Of a DNA stretch of 64,000 nucleotides, positions 46,257 to 58,256 are shown piece after piece. This DNA is from Cherax quadricarinatus (lineage: Eukaryota > Arthropoda > Malacostraca > Decapoda > Parastacidae): NCBI RefSeq assembly GCF_038502225.1, contig NC_091308.1, positions 25,520,716 through 25,584,715 of the forward strand. The letters run 5' to 3'. Made by a program: the position numbers and the translations under genes. Every line of letters starts with the position of its first letter. Position 1 is the stretch's first letter. Below the pieces are notes generated by a model that was not told where the DNA came from, made no database searches, and saw nothing but the letters and a program-made list of their open reading frames with translations.

Positions 46257-46500
46257 TATATCATAGGCAGTATTTTATAGCCTGCAGGATGCTCTATCAG
46301 GCTTCTCTCCTGCCTAGGGAAGCACATTGGTAATACAATCAGTATTTGTTATGAGTTTATATATATTATGTGAATATCAAGAACATTTTCAGGACATCTA
46401 GTTATTCAAAAACTCGTGGACATTTTTCTTGAGACTTTCAAAGGAATTCACTGATGAATGGCTACTCTGTATGACTACATTGGTTATTTGTGTTTCTCAG

Positions 46501-46650
46501 CGTGGAGGTGGTGGTAGGGGCGGAGGTTGGGACACCGCTGATGAGGGTGCAGGCAACTGACGACGACCTTCTTGACTACAATAGAGAACTCCGCTACTTC
46601 TTGGCTGACCCAGCCTCAACCTACCGCCTTGACCCCTTCCTCAAACCCCC
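46501..46650 (+). CDS. Cadherin/FN3 protein, exon c (cadherin repeat 2, N part)
   Basis: Acceptor TGTTTCTCAG and donor CCCCC|GTGAGT. The first C completes AG from exon b to Ser; the frame then reads VEVVVGAEVGTPLMRVQATD, DDLLDYNRELRYFLAD and TYRLDPFLKPP, leaving CC for the next exon. V-x-V-x-x-x-x-x-V-G-T-P-L-x-R-V-x-A-T-D-D-D is the classic first half of a cadherin repeat, with the A-x-D-x-D calcium motif intact. The neighbouring introns are 12.4 and 5.0 kb and filled with transposons. The junction phases match on both sides, the main support for calling one gene. Confidence 0.87.
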
Positions 46651-47149
46651 GTGAGTATTATTATCTAGTCACAGATTCTTGGATATTGCTGGACCCAATG
46701 TTGTGTTGTAACAGTGGGAACTACAGTGTACACGGTAGTACTAGATTTAGCAGTGTATTTCATGAGACTTGATACCCCGTGTGGCTCATTCAATGAGTGT
46801 TGGAGGCTGATACATCCGCTTGTCGCTGCCTAGTCTCTGACAGGTTAACATAACCTCTGTTCGACTCCCTGTAAATTCTTCTCCTTATTAAATGACAGTC
46901 ATTCATTACGACTTATCTTGAGTTTATAGACTATTTAGCTAAAAGGGGCAGCAAAATAAATGTGCAATGAAAGCCGTGGGGAGTGTATGATGAGACAGTA
47001 GCGGTCGCAGGTGGAGGCAGCTGTAATAACCAAATACAAGGTGCTGCTTGCAAAATCATCCTATTAGAATCCTCGTAACTCAGTGATATAGTACTGGGCC
47101 TGCTACTCACATGGACCACTTTTTGAATCCCCCGACTTGTTGAAAAAAA
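46651..47149. other. No recognisable gene (intron 3)
   Basis: Spacer between exon c and the TA tract; nothing recognised. Confidence 0.4.
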
Positions 47150-47281
<132 letters not shown>

Positions 47282-50200
47282 TTTTTTTTTCAACAAGTCG
47301 GCCGTCTCCCACCGAGGCAGGGTGACCCAAAAAAGAAAGAAAATCCCCAAAAAGAAAATACTTTCATCATCATTCAACACTTTCACCACACTCACACATT
47401 ATCACTGTTTTTGCAGAGGTGCTCAGAATACAACAGTTTAGAAGCATATACGTATAAAGATACACAACATATCCCTCCAAACTGCCAATATCCCAAACCC
47501 CTCCTTTAAAGTGCAGGCATTGTACTTCCCATTTCCAGGACTCAAGTCCGACTATTTGAAAATAACCGGTTTCCCTGAATCCCTTCACTAAATATTACCC
47601 TGCTCACACTCCAACAGATCGTCAGGTCCCAAGTATCATTCGTCTCCATTCACTCCTATCTAACACGCTCACGCACGCTTGCTGGAAGTTCAAGCCCCTC
47701 GCCCACAAAACCTCTTTTACCCCCTCTCTCCAACCCTTTCGAGGATGACCCCTACCCTTCCTTCCTTCCCCTATAGATTTATATGCTTTCCATGTCATTC
47801 TACTTTGATCCATTCTCTCTAAATGACCAAACCACCTCAACAACCCCTCTTCTGCCCTCTGACTAATGTTTTTATTAACTCCACACCTTCTCCTAATTTC
47901 CACACTCCGAATTTTCTGCATAATATTTACACCACACATTGCCCTTAGACAGGACATCTCCACTGCCTCCAACCGTCTCCTCGCTGCTGCATTTACCACC
48001 CAAGCTTCACATCCATATAAGAGTGTTGGTACTACTATACTTTCATACATTCCCTTCTTTGCCTCCATAGATAACGTTTTTTGACTCCACATATACCTCA
48101 ACGCACCACTCACCTTTTTTCCCTCATCAATTCTATGATTAACCTCATCCTTCATAAATCCATCCGCAGAAACGTCAACTCCCAAGTATCTGAAAACATT
48201 CACTTCTTCCATACTCCTCCTCCCCAATTTGATATCCAATTTTTCTTTATCTAAATCATTTGATACCCTCATCACCTTACTCTTTTATATGTTCACTTTC
48301 AACTTTCTACCTTTACACACATTCCCAAACTCATCCACTAACCTTTGCAATTTTTCTTTAGAATCTCCCATAAGCACAGTATCATCAGCAAAAAGTAACT
48401 GTGTCAATTCCCATTTTGAATTTGATTCCCCATAATTTAATCCCACCCCTCTCCCGAACACCCTAGCATTTACTTCTTTTACAACCCCATCAATAAATAT
48501 ATTAAACAACCATGGTGACATTACACATCCCTGTCTAAGACCTACTTTTACCGAGAAGTATTCTCCCTCTCTTCTGCACACCCTAACCTGAGCCTCACTA
48601 TCCTCATAAAAACTCTTAACAGCATTTAGTAACTTACCACCTATTCCACATACTTGCAATATCTGCCACATTGCTCCTCTATCCACTACGACTACATCAT
48701 ATGCCTTTTCTAAATCCATAAATGCAATAAAAACTTTCCTACCTTTATCTAAATACTGTTCACATATATGCTTCAATGTAAACACTTGATCTACACATCC
48801 CCTACCCACTCTGAAGCCTCCCTGCTCATCCGCAATCCTACATTCTGTCTTACCTCTAATTCTTTCAATTATAACCCTACCGTATACTTTTCCTGGTATA
48901 CTCAGTAAACTTATTCCTCTATAATTTTTACAATCTCTTTTATCCCCTTTCCCTTTATATAAAGGGACTATACATGCTCTCCGCCAATTCCTAGGTACCT
49001 TCCCCTCTTTCATACATTTATTAAACAAAAGTACCAACCACTCCAACACTATATCCCCCCCTGCTTTTAACATTTCTGTCATGATCCCATCAGTTCCAGC
49101 TGCTTTACCCCCTTTCATTCTACATAATGCCTCACGTACCTCCACCACACTTACATTCTGCTCTTCTTCACTCCTAAAAGATGGTATACCTCCCTGGCCA
49201 GTGCATGAAATTACCGCCTCCCTTTCTTCCTCAACGTTTAAAAGTTCCTCAAAATATTCTCGCCGTTTACCTAATGCCTCCCTCTCCCCATCTACTAACT
49301 CCCCTACTCTGTTTTTAACTGACAAATCCATACTTTCCCTAGGCTTTCTTAACTTGTTTAACTCACTCCAAAATTTTTTCTCATTTTCATTAAAATTTCT
49401 TGACAGTGCCTCTCCCACTCTATCATCTGCTCTCCTTTTGCACTCTCTCACCACTTTCTTCACCTTTCTTTTAGTCTCCATATACTCTGCTCTTCTTATA
49501 ACACTTCTGCTTTGTAAAAACCTCTCATAAGCTACATTTTTCTCTTTTATCACACCCTTTACTTCATCATTCCACCAATCACTCCTCTTTCCTCCTGCCC
49601 CCACCCTCCTATAACCACAAACTTCTGCCCCACATTTTAATACTGCATTTTTAAAACTATTCCAACCCTCTTCAACCCCCCCCACTACTCATCTTTGCAC
49701 TAGCCCACCTTTCTGCCAATAGTCGCTTATATCTCACCCGAACTTCCTCCTCCCTTAGTTTATACACTTTCACCTCCCTCTTACTTGTTGTTGCCACCTT
49801 CCTCTTTTCCCATCTACCTCTTACTCTAACTGTAGCTACAACTAAATAATGATCCGATATATCAGTTGCCCCTCTATAAACATGTACATCCTGGAGCCTA
49901 CCCATCAACCTTTTATCCACCAATACATAATCTAATAAACTACTTTCATTACGTGCTACATCATACCTTGTATATTTATTTATCCTCTTTTTCATAAAAT
50001 ATGTATTACTTATTACCAAATTTCTTTCTACACATAGCTCAATTAAAGGCTCCCCATTTACATTTACCCCTGGCACCCCAAATTTACCTACTACTCCCTC
50101 CATAACATTTTTACCCACTTTAGCATTGAAATCCCCAACCACCATTATTCTCACACTTGATTCAAAACTCCCCACGCATTCACTCAACATATCCCAAAAT

Positions 50201-50485
50201 CTCTCTCTTTCCTGTACACTTCTCTCTTCTCCAGGTGCATACACGCTTACTATAACCCACTTTTCACATCCAATCTTTATTTTACTCCACATAATCCTTG
50301 AATGAATACATTTGTAGTCCCTCTTTTCCTGCCATAGCTTATCCTTCAACATTATTGCTACTCATACACTAATAACCCGCACATAAAAGAGAGAAGCTTA
50401 CGACGACGTTTCGGTCCGACTTGGACCATTGACAAAGTCACACTAACCAGAGGTGGAGCAGGACGGCTATATATAGGCAGGAAGA

Positions 50486-50534
<49 letters not shown>

Positions 50535-51267
50535 ATACAAGAGTTGTATATAATACCGACAAGATGAAATTAAGACACATGCACAACATCCGGGCATTCC
50601 CATTTATGCATCGTTCCAGTCACGGTATTGTGCCTTTTTTGTTATTTATTATTGCTACTCCTTCTTTAGCTCTAACTCTATTTGAAACCCCTGACCTAAT
50701 CCCATTTATTCCTCTCCAATGAAACTCTCCCACCCCCTTCAGCTTTGTTTCACTTAAAACCAGGACATCCAGTTTCTTCTCATTCATAACATCCACAATC
50801 ATCTCTTTCTTATCATTTGCACAACATCCCCGCACATTCAGACTTCCCACTTTGACAATTTTCTTCTTCTTATTCTTTTTAGTAATCTTCACAGGAAAAG
50901 GGGTTACTAGCCCATTGTTCCCGGCATTTTAGTTGACTTTTACAACACGCATGGCTTACGGAGGAAAGATTCTTATTCCACTTCCCCATGGATATAAAAG
51001 GAAAAGTAATAAGAACAAGAACTATTAAGATAAAATCAAAGAAAACTCAGATGAGTGTGTATAAATAAACGTGTACATGTATGTGTAGTGTGACCTAAGC
51101 GTAAGTAGAAGTAGCAAGACATGCCTGTAATCTTGCATATTTATGAGACAGACAAAAGACACCAGCAATCCTACCATCATGTAAAACAATTACAGGCTTT
51201 CGTTTTACACTCACTTGGCAGGACGGTAATACCTCCCTGGGTGGTTGCTGTCTACCAACCTACTACC
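47282..51267 (-). pseudogene. RTE-clade LINE, second near-full copy, broken
   Basis: Same ends and order as the copy at 19919-23510. The coding frames are: N-terminal endonuclease (50892-50620: LNVRGCCANDKKEM), endonuclease body (50352-49672: VSVYAPGEERSV, VVGDFNAKVGK, ISDHYLVVATV), RT (49685-48285: KNYRGISLLSIPGKVYGRVI, LLFADDTVLMGDS intact) and C-terminus (48275-47622). Breaks: a 285-bp insertion at 50363-50647, a frameshift in a C-run at about 49677-49684, a stop (TAA) at about 48284, and a 6-bp duplication changing AYDRVDRG to AYDVVVVDRG. Not autonomous. It occupies intron 3, antisense to the host gene. Confidence 0.88.
50363..50647 (-). mobile_element. 285-bp nested insertion with 12-bp TSD
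   Basis: ATTATTGCTACT occurs on both sides (50351-50362 and 50648-50659), while the other RTE copy has one such site; removing the insertion restores the endonuclease frame region. The insert contains, on the minus strand, a GGTCCAAGTCGGACC hairpin directly followed by GAAACGTCGTCG (about 50420-50395), like the Penelope-type termini elsewhere, plus a (TAG)n tract at 50492-50533. Confidence 0.8.
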
Positions 51268-51632
<365 letters not shown>

Positions 51633-51652
51633 TATATGCTTGGTTGTTGCAG

Positions 51653-51819
51653 GAAGTGGTCTCCAGTGAGTATAGATCAGGAGAGTGGGCAGGTGAGTGT
51701 GGCAGGAGAGCTACAGCTGGATGCCTCACCTATACGTCTCCTGGTGGGCGCCGTCGACGGGGGGTCACCACAACGATACACCCTGGCTAACTTCACCGTC
51801 TACGTCAGGAACATGTCAG
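51653..51819 (+). CDS. Cadherin/FN3 protein, exon d (cadherin repeat 2, C part)
   Basis: Acceptor GCTTGGTTGTTGCAG and donor TCAG|GTACGA. The first G completes CC to Pro. The frame reads KWSPVSIDQESGQVSVAGEL, then DASPIRLLVGAVDGGSPQRY and TLANFTVYVRNMS, and ends with one base of the next codon. I-D-x-x-S-G-x-V and V-x-A-V-D-G-G-S-P are textbook second-half cadherin motifs with calcium-binding Asp present. The repeat ends without the usual D-x-N-D-N-x-P linker, consistent with being the last, membrane-proximal cadherin repeat before the FN3 domain. The acceptor lies just downstream of a MITE end. Confidence 0.9.
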
Positions 51820-52139
51820 GTACGACAGTATTGGGTAGCAACACTACAGTGTTGAGGGAGCATGTTACTTCCAACAGTGTTGAGGAAACATATTAAGTCA
51901 TTATGGCTTCATTATTAATTCAGAACTAACCCGCAAACTAGAGATGAAAACTGGACGACGTTTCGGTCCTTCCTGGACCATTACCAAGTGTTGTAATTAC
52001 CTCAACCACGGAATTTTTACTTTTATTTATCAGTATTAATATAAATTTGTAAGTGTAATAACGGACTGGAAGCTATTCTATTAAGATACTGTACGTATGT
52101 TTACCACTTTTTGTGATGTTTATGATGATGGTGATGATG

Positions 52140-52202
<63 letters not shown>

Positions 52203-52999
52203 TGCATGATAATAGCGTGAGGAAAGAATGTGTGATTTTTGTATGAGATTACACAGAAATGATAACATCCAGTAAGTTATTAATTTGTATACATGGAACG
52301 TCATTGTAGGTGGGGCTAGTAGGGATTTTTTTGTGATTGACCAGGATTGTAAAGAAATTAGCTTGGGAATTTCCGTTATTTCCTGAGAACCTTTGTTTCG
52401 ATCTGAGAGGGTAGCAGAAGTGAGTATACATTGAGGGCCCCTTTGGGAGAACGTCCATTTTCCTCAGGGATGTCATATAAAATTATATATACAGTATCTT
52501 CAGTTTTTTTGTTGGATTTACTTGATAAAACCTCTATTAATAGGTAGTGTGATCGACAAAGGGGTGAATTCTCTTTATATCGATTTCTGGTGCACGGTGG
52601 CTTCAACTGCAGCTCACTTGGAATACATTTCACCCACCTCCCCCCAAGGGTTGAATGAAGAAATGATTATGTCATTGTAAATCTCCGTGCAAGTACACTT
52701 GCAATGCACCTTGCAACATAGTTATTGCATGGCAGAAGACCGAATCACTGGTTAACTCTGCAGGTTCCTGGCACGTGACTTCCGAAATACAATTATAACG
52801 GGAGTGTTTAAAACAGCCACTGTACATCCGAAGCATTTATTTATACACCTAATAACAAGTCACGAATACAAGAATAATTAATGATTCAGATAATGATGCC
52901 AAACTAGAACATATATGGCATGAAATCAATAATTAACCACTGAAGTGAAGTCTAGCACTACATGTGCATAAAATTCTCAAATGGTATAAAATATGAGCT
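51820..52999. other. Intron 4; TAA microsatellite
   Basis: Holds CTGGACGACGTTTCGGTCCT at about 51951 (the minus-strand GGACCGAAACGTCGTC box of the Penelope-type termini) and (TAA)n at 52138-52202. No coding frame. Confidence 0.55.
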
Positions 53000-54170
53000 A
53001 ACATAGCGACTGCAGCACCGCGTACTGGTCTAGCGGTGGTTCTTCACGTCAACAATCAATGGCTGCATAGAAAATGACATACAAATGCACATTATGCCCT
53101 CCAAAAACATATGCTTTATCATCAGTGGTGGATAAAATGAAATTAAATAAGAGCAACAGCAATGACATTAACAGAATGCTGCACAACAGCATACATTGAA
53201 CATCTTTCCTTGCATCCTCATTTCATGAGTTCCTGACACACCATTGTGATTGAAGGAATTGTGATCCATTCCGGAAAGAGAGTATTCCCTTCTTTTCCCC
53301 AATCATCAAGACATGGGTTAGGTTCTTGACATGTTGGGTTATGGGCAGACGCCCATACACCCCTGGTACACCGCTCCCCAATGGTTGTAATGGTGGAATA
53401 CGTTCCACTTTATTTTCATGAAATTTCCTTTCTCATTTCATTGACCGACATGGTCTCTTCTCCGTAGATATGAATGAAGAGCAGTTCCATGGATTTGAAT
53501 CTCCAGTTGTTAAGTTTAAGTTCATCGAGTGGACAATTTATTAGATGAACCATTGCATGTGTGACATTTGTTGGACAGATTTTGCAGACTTTGAATCACT
53601 TTCCTTTTGTTCCTGAACTCATCAGCGAAGGGGTTGCTTAGTGTCAGCCGCTTGTTCACAGAACAGGTAGCAGTATTGCGCATCAGTGCCTGGTCGCCGC
53701 CCCGTGGCCTGGTGGCAAAAGCTCTCGCTTTACACGGTGAGGGTCCAGATTCGATTCCCGGCTAAGGGATGGAAACATTGGATGTGTTTCCTTACACCGG
53801 TTGTCTGTATTCACCCATCAGTAAAATGGGTACCTGGGTGTTGGTCGACTGGTGTGGGTCGCATCCTAGGACAAAACTGACCTAATTTGCCTGAAATGCT
53901 CAGCACAATAAACATCTTTCTATATAGTAGTATGCCATTGATGTATACCTGTACATGTGCCTGTAGTAAATAAAGATATATTATTATTATTATTATAGTT
54001 TGGGATGCTTGAGAAATGGTTACTTTCAGCAGCCGCCTGTCCTCTTGGAATCTTCGACGGTAATTTCGGGGCCATTTATCTTCCATTTCTAATAGTTTGT
54101 CAGCACTCAAAGGGTCTTGAAATTCAACTGGTATCTTCCACTAGCAGCATGGTAAGTCTAGAGGGCATCA
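53000..54170 (-). pseudogene. Unclassified decayed coding-like segment split by a SINE
   Basis: The minus strand retains short protein-like runs: SADKLLEMEDKWPRNYRRRF (about 54108-54050) with QEDRRLLKVTISQASQ, then after the SINE CHTCNG..., NNWRFKSMELLFIHIYGEE (about 53505-53450) and ERIPPLQPLGSGVPGVYGRL (about 53405-53345). Stops and shifts intervene. I do not recognise the family; a dead DNA-transposon transposase is a guess based only on setting. Confidence 0.2.
53697..53997 (+). mobile_element. tRNA-Val-like SINE with ATT tail
   Basis: CGTGGCCTGGTGGCAAAAGC (A box), TTTACACGG (anticodon-loop position) and CAGATTCGATTCCCGGC (B box) make the head. The body shows CACCCATCAGTAAAATGGGT, CCTGGGTGTTGGTCGACTGG and TGGGTCGCATCCTAGGACAA. 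The 3' part GCCTGAAATGCTCAGCACAA corresponds to the LINE-B 3' terminus, and the copy ends in (TTA)n. Confidence 0.87.
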
Positions 54171-54241
54171 ATTAACGATGGATATGCTTGATCTCAGTCT
54201 TGTTCTTGGTGAGAGCTGGGCACCTCAGCTTCTATTAGGAA

Positions 54242-54830
54242 TGGAGGAAATATAAACACATATGCAGTATAATGTGATCCTTTATTGACAACGTTTCACC
54301 CACACAGTGGGCTTTTTCAAGTCACACACAGATCTACCTGGGGTGGAAGGTACGGGAGTATTTATAGTCATGTTCAGAATGTTGAGGTCAGGTGGAGAAT
54401 GCTGCATCTGATGATCTACCGGGTGGAGTTATAGAGTCTTGGGTAGCTTGGCAGGGGTATTGGACAAGGGTGATGGACTGATTACATCGTCTTCAAGTAT
54501 CTTCTGCTTCTATCAACTTTTCTGTACTTGACTGAAGAAGCCTACTGTGTAGGCGAAACGTTTCATAATAAAGATACCTAACTGTTGCATATGTGTCTTA
54601 CCTAACAACCCCTGCCATGTACCCAAGACTCTATAACTCCACCCGGTAGATCATCAGATGCAGCATTCTCCACCTGACCTCAACATTCTGAACATGACTA
54701 TAAATACTCCCGTACCTTCCACCCCAGGTAGATCTGTGTGTGACTTGAAAAAGCCCACTGTGTGGGTGAAACGTTGTCAATAAAGGATCACATTATACTG
54801 CATATGTGTTTATATTTCCACTGTGTCGGT
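54242..54830. mobile_element. Large inverted repeat with hammerhead-like core
   Basis: Arm 54242-54465 (AAATATAAACACATATGCAG ... GGTGGAGTTATAGAGTCTTG) is the inverted complement of 54615-54828. The arms are about 210 bp and the spacer about 150 bp. In the spacer, CTGAAGA (54532-54538), the hairpin GCCTACTGTGTAGGC and GAAACGTTTC (54555-54564) follow in order, fitting CUGANGA-stem II-GAAA with a minimal stem III. Each outer arm has the related GCCCACTGTGTGGGTGAAAC box but with CTTGAAA instead of CTGANGA. I interpret this as two Penelope-type termini around a third. Confidence 0.6.
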
Positions 54831-55619
54831 ATTTGATATCATTTATTTCCTTCTATTAGGAATTTTCGTGGCAGATGATGCAACGGGATCAGTCCATCAC
54901 ATCAGTGAAATCTGGAAAAAACATTTACAATGATTAAAAGGCAACAGTAAACTACGACACTTTCCTAGAAGTGATTTACCAGATTTAAAAACATTTAGCC
55001 AGAGAGGTTTAAATTGTTCCTTGGTGCCGGCTCTCCCTTTCCCCTCTTTTGATATAGTAATAGCATAGTAGTAAAACTTCACTACTGGTCCATTTCCAAA
55101 TTCGGAATAAAAACTTGTTTCATTATTTTTATGCTAATCTATATTCACAACCAGTCATAGAAGGACAGTCAATTATTGAACCCCAAAAATGGGTAAAATG
55201 AGATTAATTTAAAGATGCCTAAGCATCCTTCCTACACTAATAATTGGTGGAAACAGTATTCGTTCCTGTATCAATTAGACAGCTTGTCAATAAAAGTTTT
55301 GATTATAGAAATCGCATAAACAACAAGGAAAATATGATATTTGTTTTAATCTGTCAACTCTTAGGATGAGCTGGGGCCCTCTAAGGGGGTTAAATAGAGC
55401 TACACTTCTGCCACCCTTCCAGATCAATTTCGAGGACACAAGAGACAACTGAAAACCCTCTTGGTCAAACTTTTACCATCGCGGCAAATCACATCTAGGA
55501 AAATCTCACCCACCATCAATATTGGTCACAATTATAATAGACAAACCACAAATTGATTTGCACTTCTACTTTAAGTATAATGTGCTGTTATATTGTATGA
55601 CACAGTTTGCCTCCTGTAG
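54831..55619. other. Intron 4 end; no gene
   Basis: AT-rich spacer. TTTGCCTCCTGTAG at its end is the pyrimidine tract and acceptor of exon e; an alternative CACAG at 55601-55605 would open a frame with an early stop. Confidence 0.5.
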
Positions 55620-55792
55620 AGCCACTTGGTGTAGAGGTAAGCAACACTAGTGAGTCTACCCTCAACGTGTGCTGGTCACCACCTGCCCATTGGCTGCCTC
55701 AGGGCTACGTCCTCTCCTACACGCCTGTCGAGGGCCAGAGGAGTTATGCCAAGGGCCTTCTCAACCTCACAACAGCACAGCTACACTCTAAG
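55620..55792 (+). CDS. Cadherin/FN3 protein, exon e (FN3 domain, N part)
   Basis: With acceptor CTCCTGTAG|AG the two first bases complete the G left by exon d to Glu, and the frame reads PLGVEVSNTSESTLNVCWSP, PAHWLPQGYVLSYTPVEGQR, LLNLTTAQLHSK, ending on a codon boundary at AAG|GTGAGC. P-x-x-V-x-V-x-x-x-S-x-S-x-x-V-x-W-S-P-P followed by G-Y-x-L-x-Y is the hallmark first half of a fibronectin type III domain; the core Trp and Tyr are present. Choosing this acceptor rather than 55605 is decided by frame. Confidence 0.87.
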
Positions 55793-55934
55793 GTGAGCAC
55801 TGGAGTCCACCGTACTTGGTTAGAGACACTTATTTTCACCCCTTGCGTTCAGTGGTCCATAAAGATAGGTTTTTATATATATTTCTCCTATAATACATTT
55901 TCTGTTAATCTGGGCAGTCATTCCCGAATTACAG

Positions 55935-56127
55935 CTGTCTCCTAGTAGTGGCGGCGGCAGTGAAGCGGAGGGTGAGGCTCCAGGTAATGTGGTGGAGATC
56001 TACCGCTACTGCGCCACAGTGGGCGGCCTGGTCAGGTGGACGGAGTACCTAGTGGGGGTGCGGGCGTGGGTGGGCGACCAGGTCTCCATGGCCGCCACCC
56101 CAATCCTTGCCACCACCAGAAGTGACT
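55935..56127 (+). CDS. Cadherin/FN3 protein, exon f (FN3 domain, C part)
   Basis: The intron is only 142 bp. Acceptor GAATTACAG, donor GACT|GTAAGT. The frame starts LSPSSGGGSEAEGEAPG, an acidic, Gly/Ser-rich loop insertion, then NVVEIYRYCATVGGLVRWTE, YLVGVRAWVGDQVSM and ATPILATTRSD. Y-x-V-x-V-R-A-x-x-G-D and the A-T-x-x terminal strand complete the FN3 domain. The extra loop makes the domain longer than the usual ~90-100 residues. It ends with one base of the next codon, so more exons follow, beyond the window or unseen. The sixth exon agrees in phase with the fifth. Confidence 0.87.
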
Positions 56128-56761
56128 GTAAGTTAAACTTTCATTTTCTTTTCGAGTGGAACAGTATTTACCTCTTTATTAACTCTTGGAATTTTGACAC
56201 AAACGAATTCATATAAACAATAAAATAGGTGAAGACGACTCCCACTGAAGACTTTGGTTCCCAGTGAGGCTGTTTGAGAATTTTTCCGGACCATTCTCTT
56301 TTCTTTGACAAATAATTTGTTTTAATAGATACATTTCAAAAGATAATTAGTTGACAGTAAGATGAATACTGTATGTCTGCATCACAGAGGCCTTCAGAGT
56401 AATGTTAGAATATAAAAATGCTCAGCGTTATATTTTCGCCATCAGGTTTATTTCTTACAGTGACCAGTGTTTATTACGCTTTTGTGTAATGTGCATAACA
56501 CGCACATACATTTCCCATTCTAGACAGATACAAACTTACAATGAATGAGGCCTTCCTTACAAGTAAATACTGTACCAAGCAGTGTTGGATCTTCTTTCAG
56601 TACTGAAGATTTGTTCGAAACAAGTACACAGATCCTAGACGGCTTCAGTGTTTATTTCGTATATTGTTGCTATAACTTCTCAACACGCATGTCATCTTCA
56701 TTCGTATGGGTATATAGAGCACAGGGTTATATATCTTTTAATGATTTGTTTTAGATTTTTG
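56128..56761. other. No gene seen after exon f
   Basis: AT-rich intron-like sequence; no further exon of the gene recognised. Confidence 0.45.
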
Positions 56762-56905
56762 CCTCCGAGGACCGGTCTTAGACCAGTCCTAACTGGTAAG
56801 GTAATATTACAGAAAAAAAAATGAAGGAAACACCACAGGATCCGCCGCGAGGCCTGGTCATGGACTGGGCCCCGGGGGTGTTGACCCCCGGAACACTCCA
56901 GCAAT
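56762..56905 (+). mobile_element. LINE-C 3'-end fragment
   Basis: CCGCGAGGCCTGGTCATGGA, CTGGGCCCCGGGGGTGTTGA and CCCCCGGAACACTCCAGCAA align with the LINE-C 3' terminus. An A-run interrupts the upstream part, so two small insertions are possible. Confidence 0.65.
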
Positions 56906-57083
56906 GTAAAGATGGGTGTTTTCTGTGAGATTTTTATGAGAATTATCTGTCATCTTGCACACTGTGTACATACCTCTTGCAATTTGTACAGTGCAAGTAT
57001 AGTTCGTGTTGCTTCTACAGGGTGAGGGAAGCTCGTCTTGTAGCTAAACACTGGATATAACTCTTGTTTCTAAATTGTTGCCA

Positions 57084-58190
57084 CTACAGTGTGATTGTAG
57101 CCCTTGTTGCCGCTACACAATGTGATTGTAGCCCTTGTTGCTTCTACACAGTGTGATTGTAGCCCTTGTTGCTTCTACACAGTGTGATTGTAGCCCTTGT
57201 TGCTTCTATACAGTGTGATTGTAGCCCTTGTTGCTTCTACACAGTGTAATTGTAGCCCTTGTTGCTTCTACACAGTGTGATTGTATCCCTTGTTGCTTCT
57301 ATACAGTGTGATTGTAGCCCTTGTTGCTTCTACACAGTGTGATTGTAGCCCTTGTTGCTTCTACACAGTGTGATTGTATCCCTTGTTGCTTCTATACAGT
57401 GTGATTGTAGCCCTTGTTGCTTCTACACAGTGTGATTGTAGCCTTTGTTGCTTCTACACAGTGTGATTGTAGCCCTTGTTGCTTCTACACAGTGTGATTG
57501 TATCCCTTGTTGCTTCTATACAGTGTGATTGTAGCCCTTGTTGCTTCTACACAGTGTGATTGTAGCTCTTATTGCTTCTACACAGTGTGATTGTAGACCT
57601 TGTTGCTTCTACACAGTGTGATTGTATCCCTTGTTGCTTCTATACAGTGTGATTGTAGCCCTTGTTGCTTCTACACAGTGTGATTGTAGCCCTTGTTGCT
57701 TCTACACAGTGTGATTGTAGCCCTTGTTGCCCTTGTTGCTTCTATACAGTGTGATTGTAGCCCTTGTTGCTTCTACACAGTGTGATTGTGATTGTAGCCC
57801 TTGTTGCTTCTATCCCTTGTTGCTTCTATGCAGTGTGATTGTAGCCCTTGTTGCTTCTACACAGTGTGATTGTAGCTCTTATTGCTTCTACACAGTGTGA
57901 TTGTAGACCTTGTTGCTTCTACACAGTGTGAGTGTAGCCCTTGTTGCTTCTACACAGTGTGATTGTAGCCCTTGTTGCTTCTACACAGTATGATTGTAGC
58001 CCTTGTTGCTTCTATACAGTGTGATTGTAGCCCTTGTTGCTTCTACACAGTGTGATTGTAGCCCTTATTGTTTCTACACGGTGTGAGTGCAGCCCTTGTT
58101 GCTTCTACACAGTGTGAGTGCAGCCCTTGTTGCTTCTACATAGTATGAGTGTAGCCCTTGTTGCTTCTATACAGTGTGATTGTAGCTCTT
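57084..58190. repeat. 31-bp minisatellite, about 35 units
   Basis: Period 31: TGTGATTGTAGCCCTTGTTG + CTTCTACACAG. Variants (ATCCC for AGCCC, TATACAG) recur about every 4-6 units, e.g. near 57286, 57379, 57503 and 57627, indicating higher-order duplication. One compressed stretch lies at 57721-57840. Confidence 0.95.
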
Positions 58191-58256
58191 GTTACTCCTA
58201 CATTGTGTGTAGCTCTCGGTACTCTTACACTGTGTGTAGTTCTCAGTACTCCTACT
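58191..58256. repeat. 27-bp minisatellite, left part
   Basis: The first two units of CTCAGTACTCCTACACTGTG + TGTAGTT, before the LINE-C insertion. Confidence 0.85.

Noticed and set aside
55606..55619. Starting exon e at the upstream CACAG acceptor (55606)
   Set aside because: With the phase left by exon d it gives a stop within four codons; the acceptor at 55618-55619 restores the frame.
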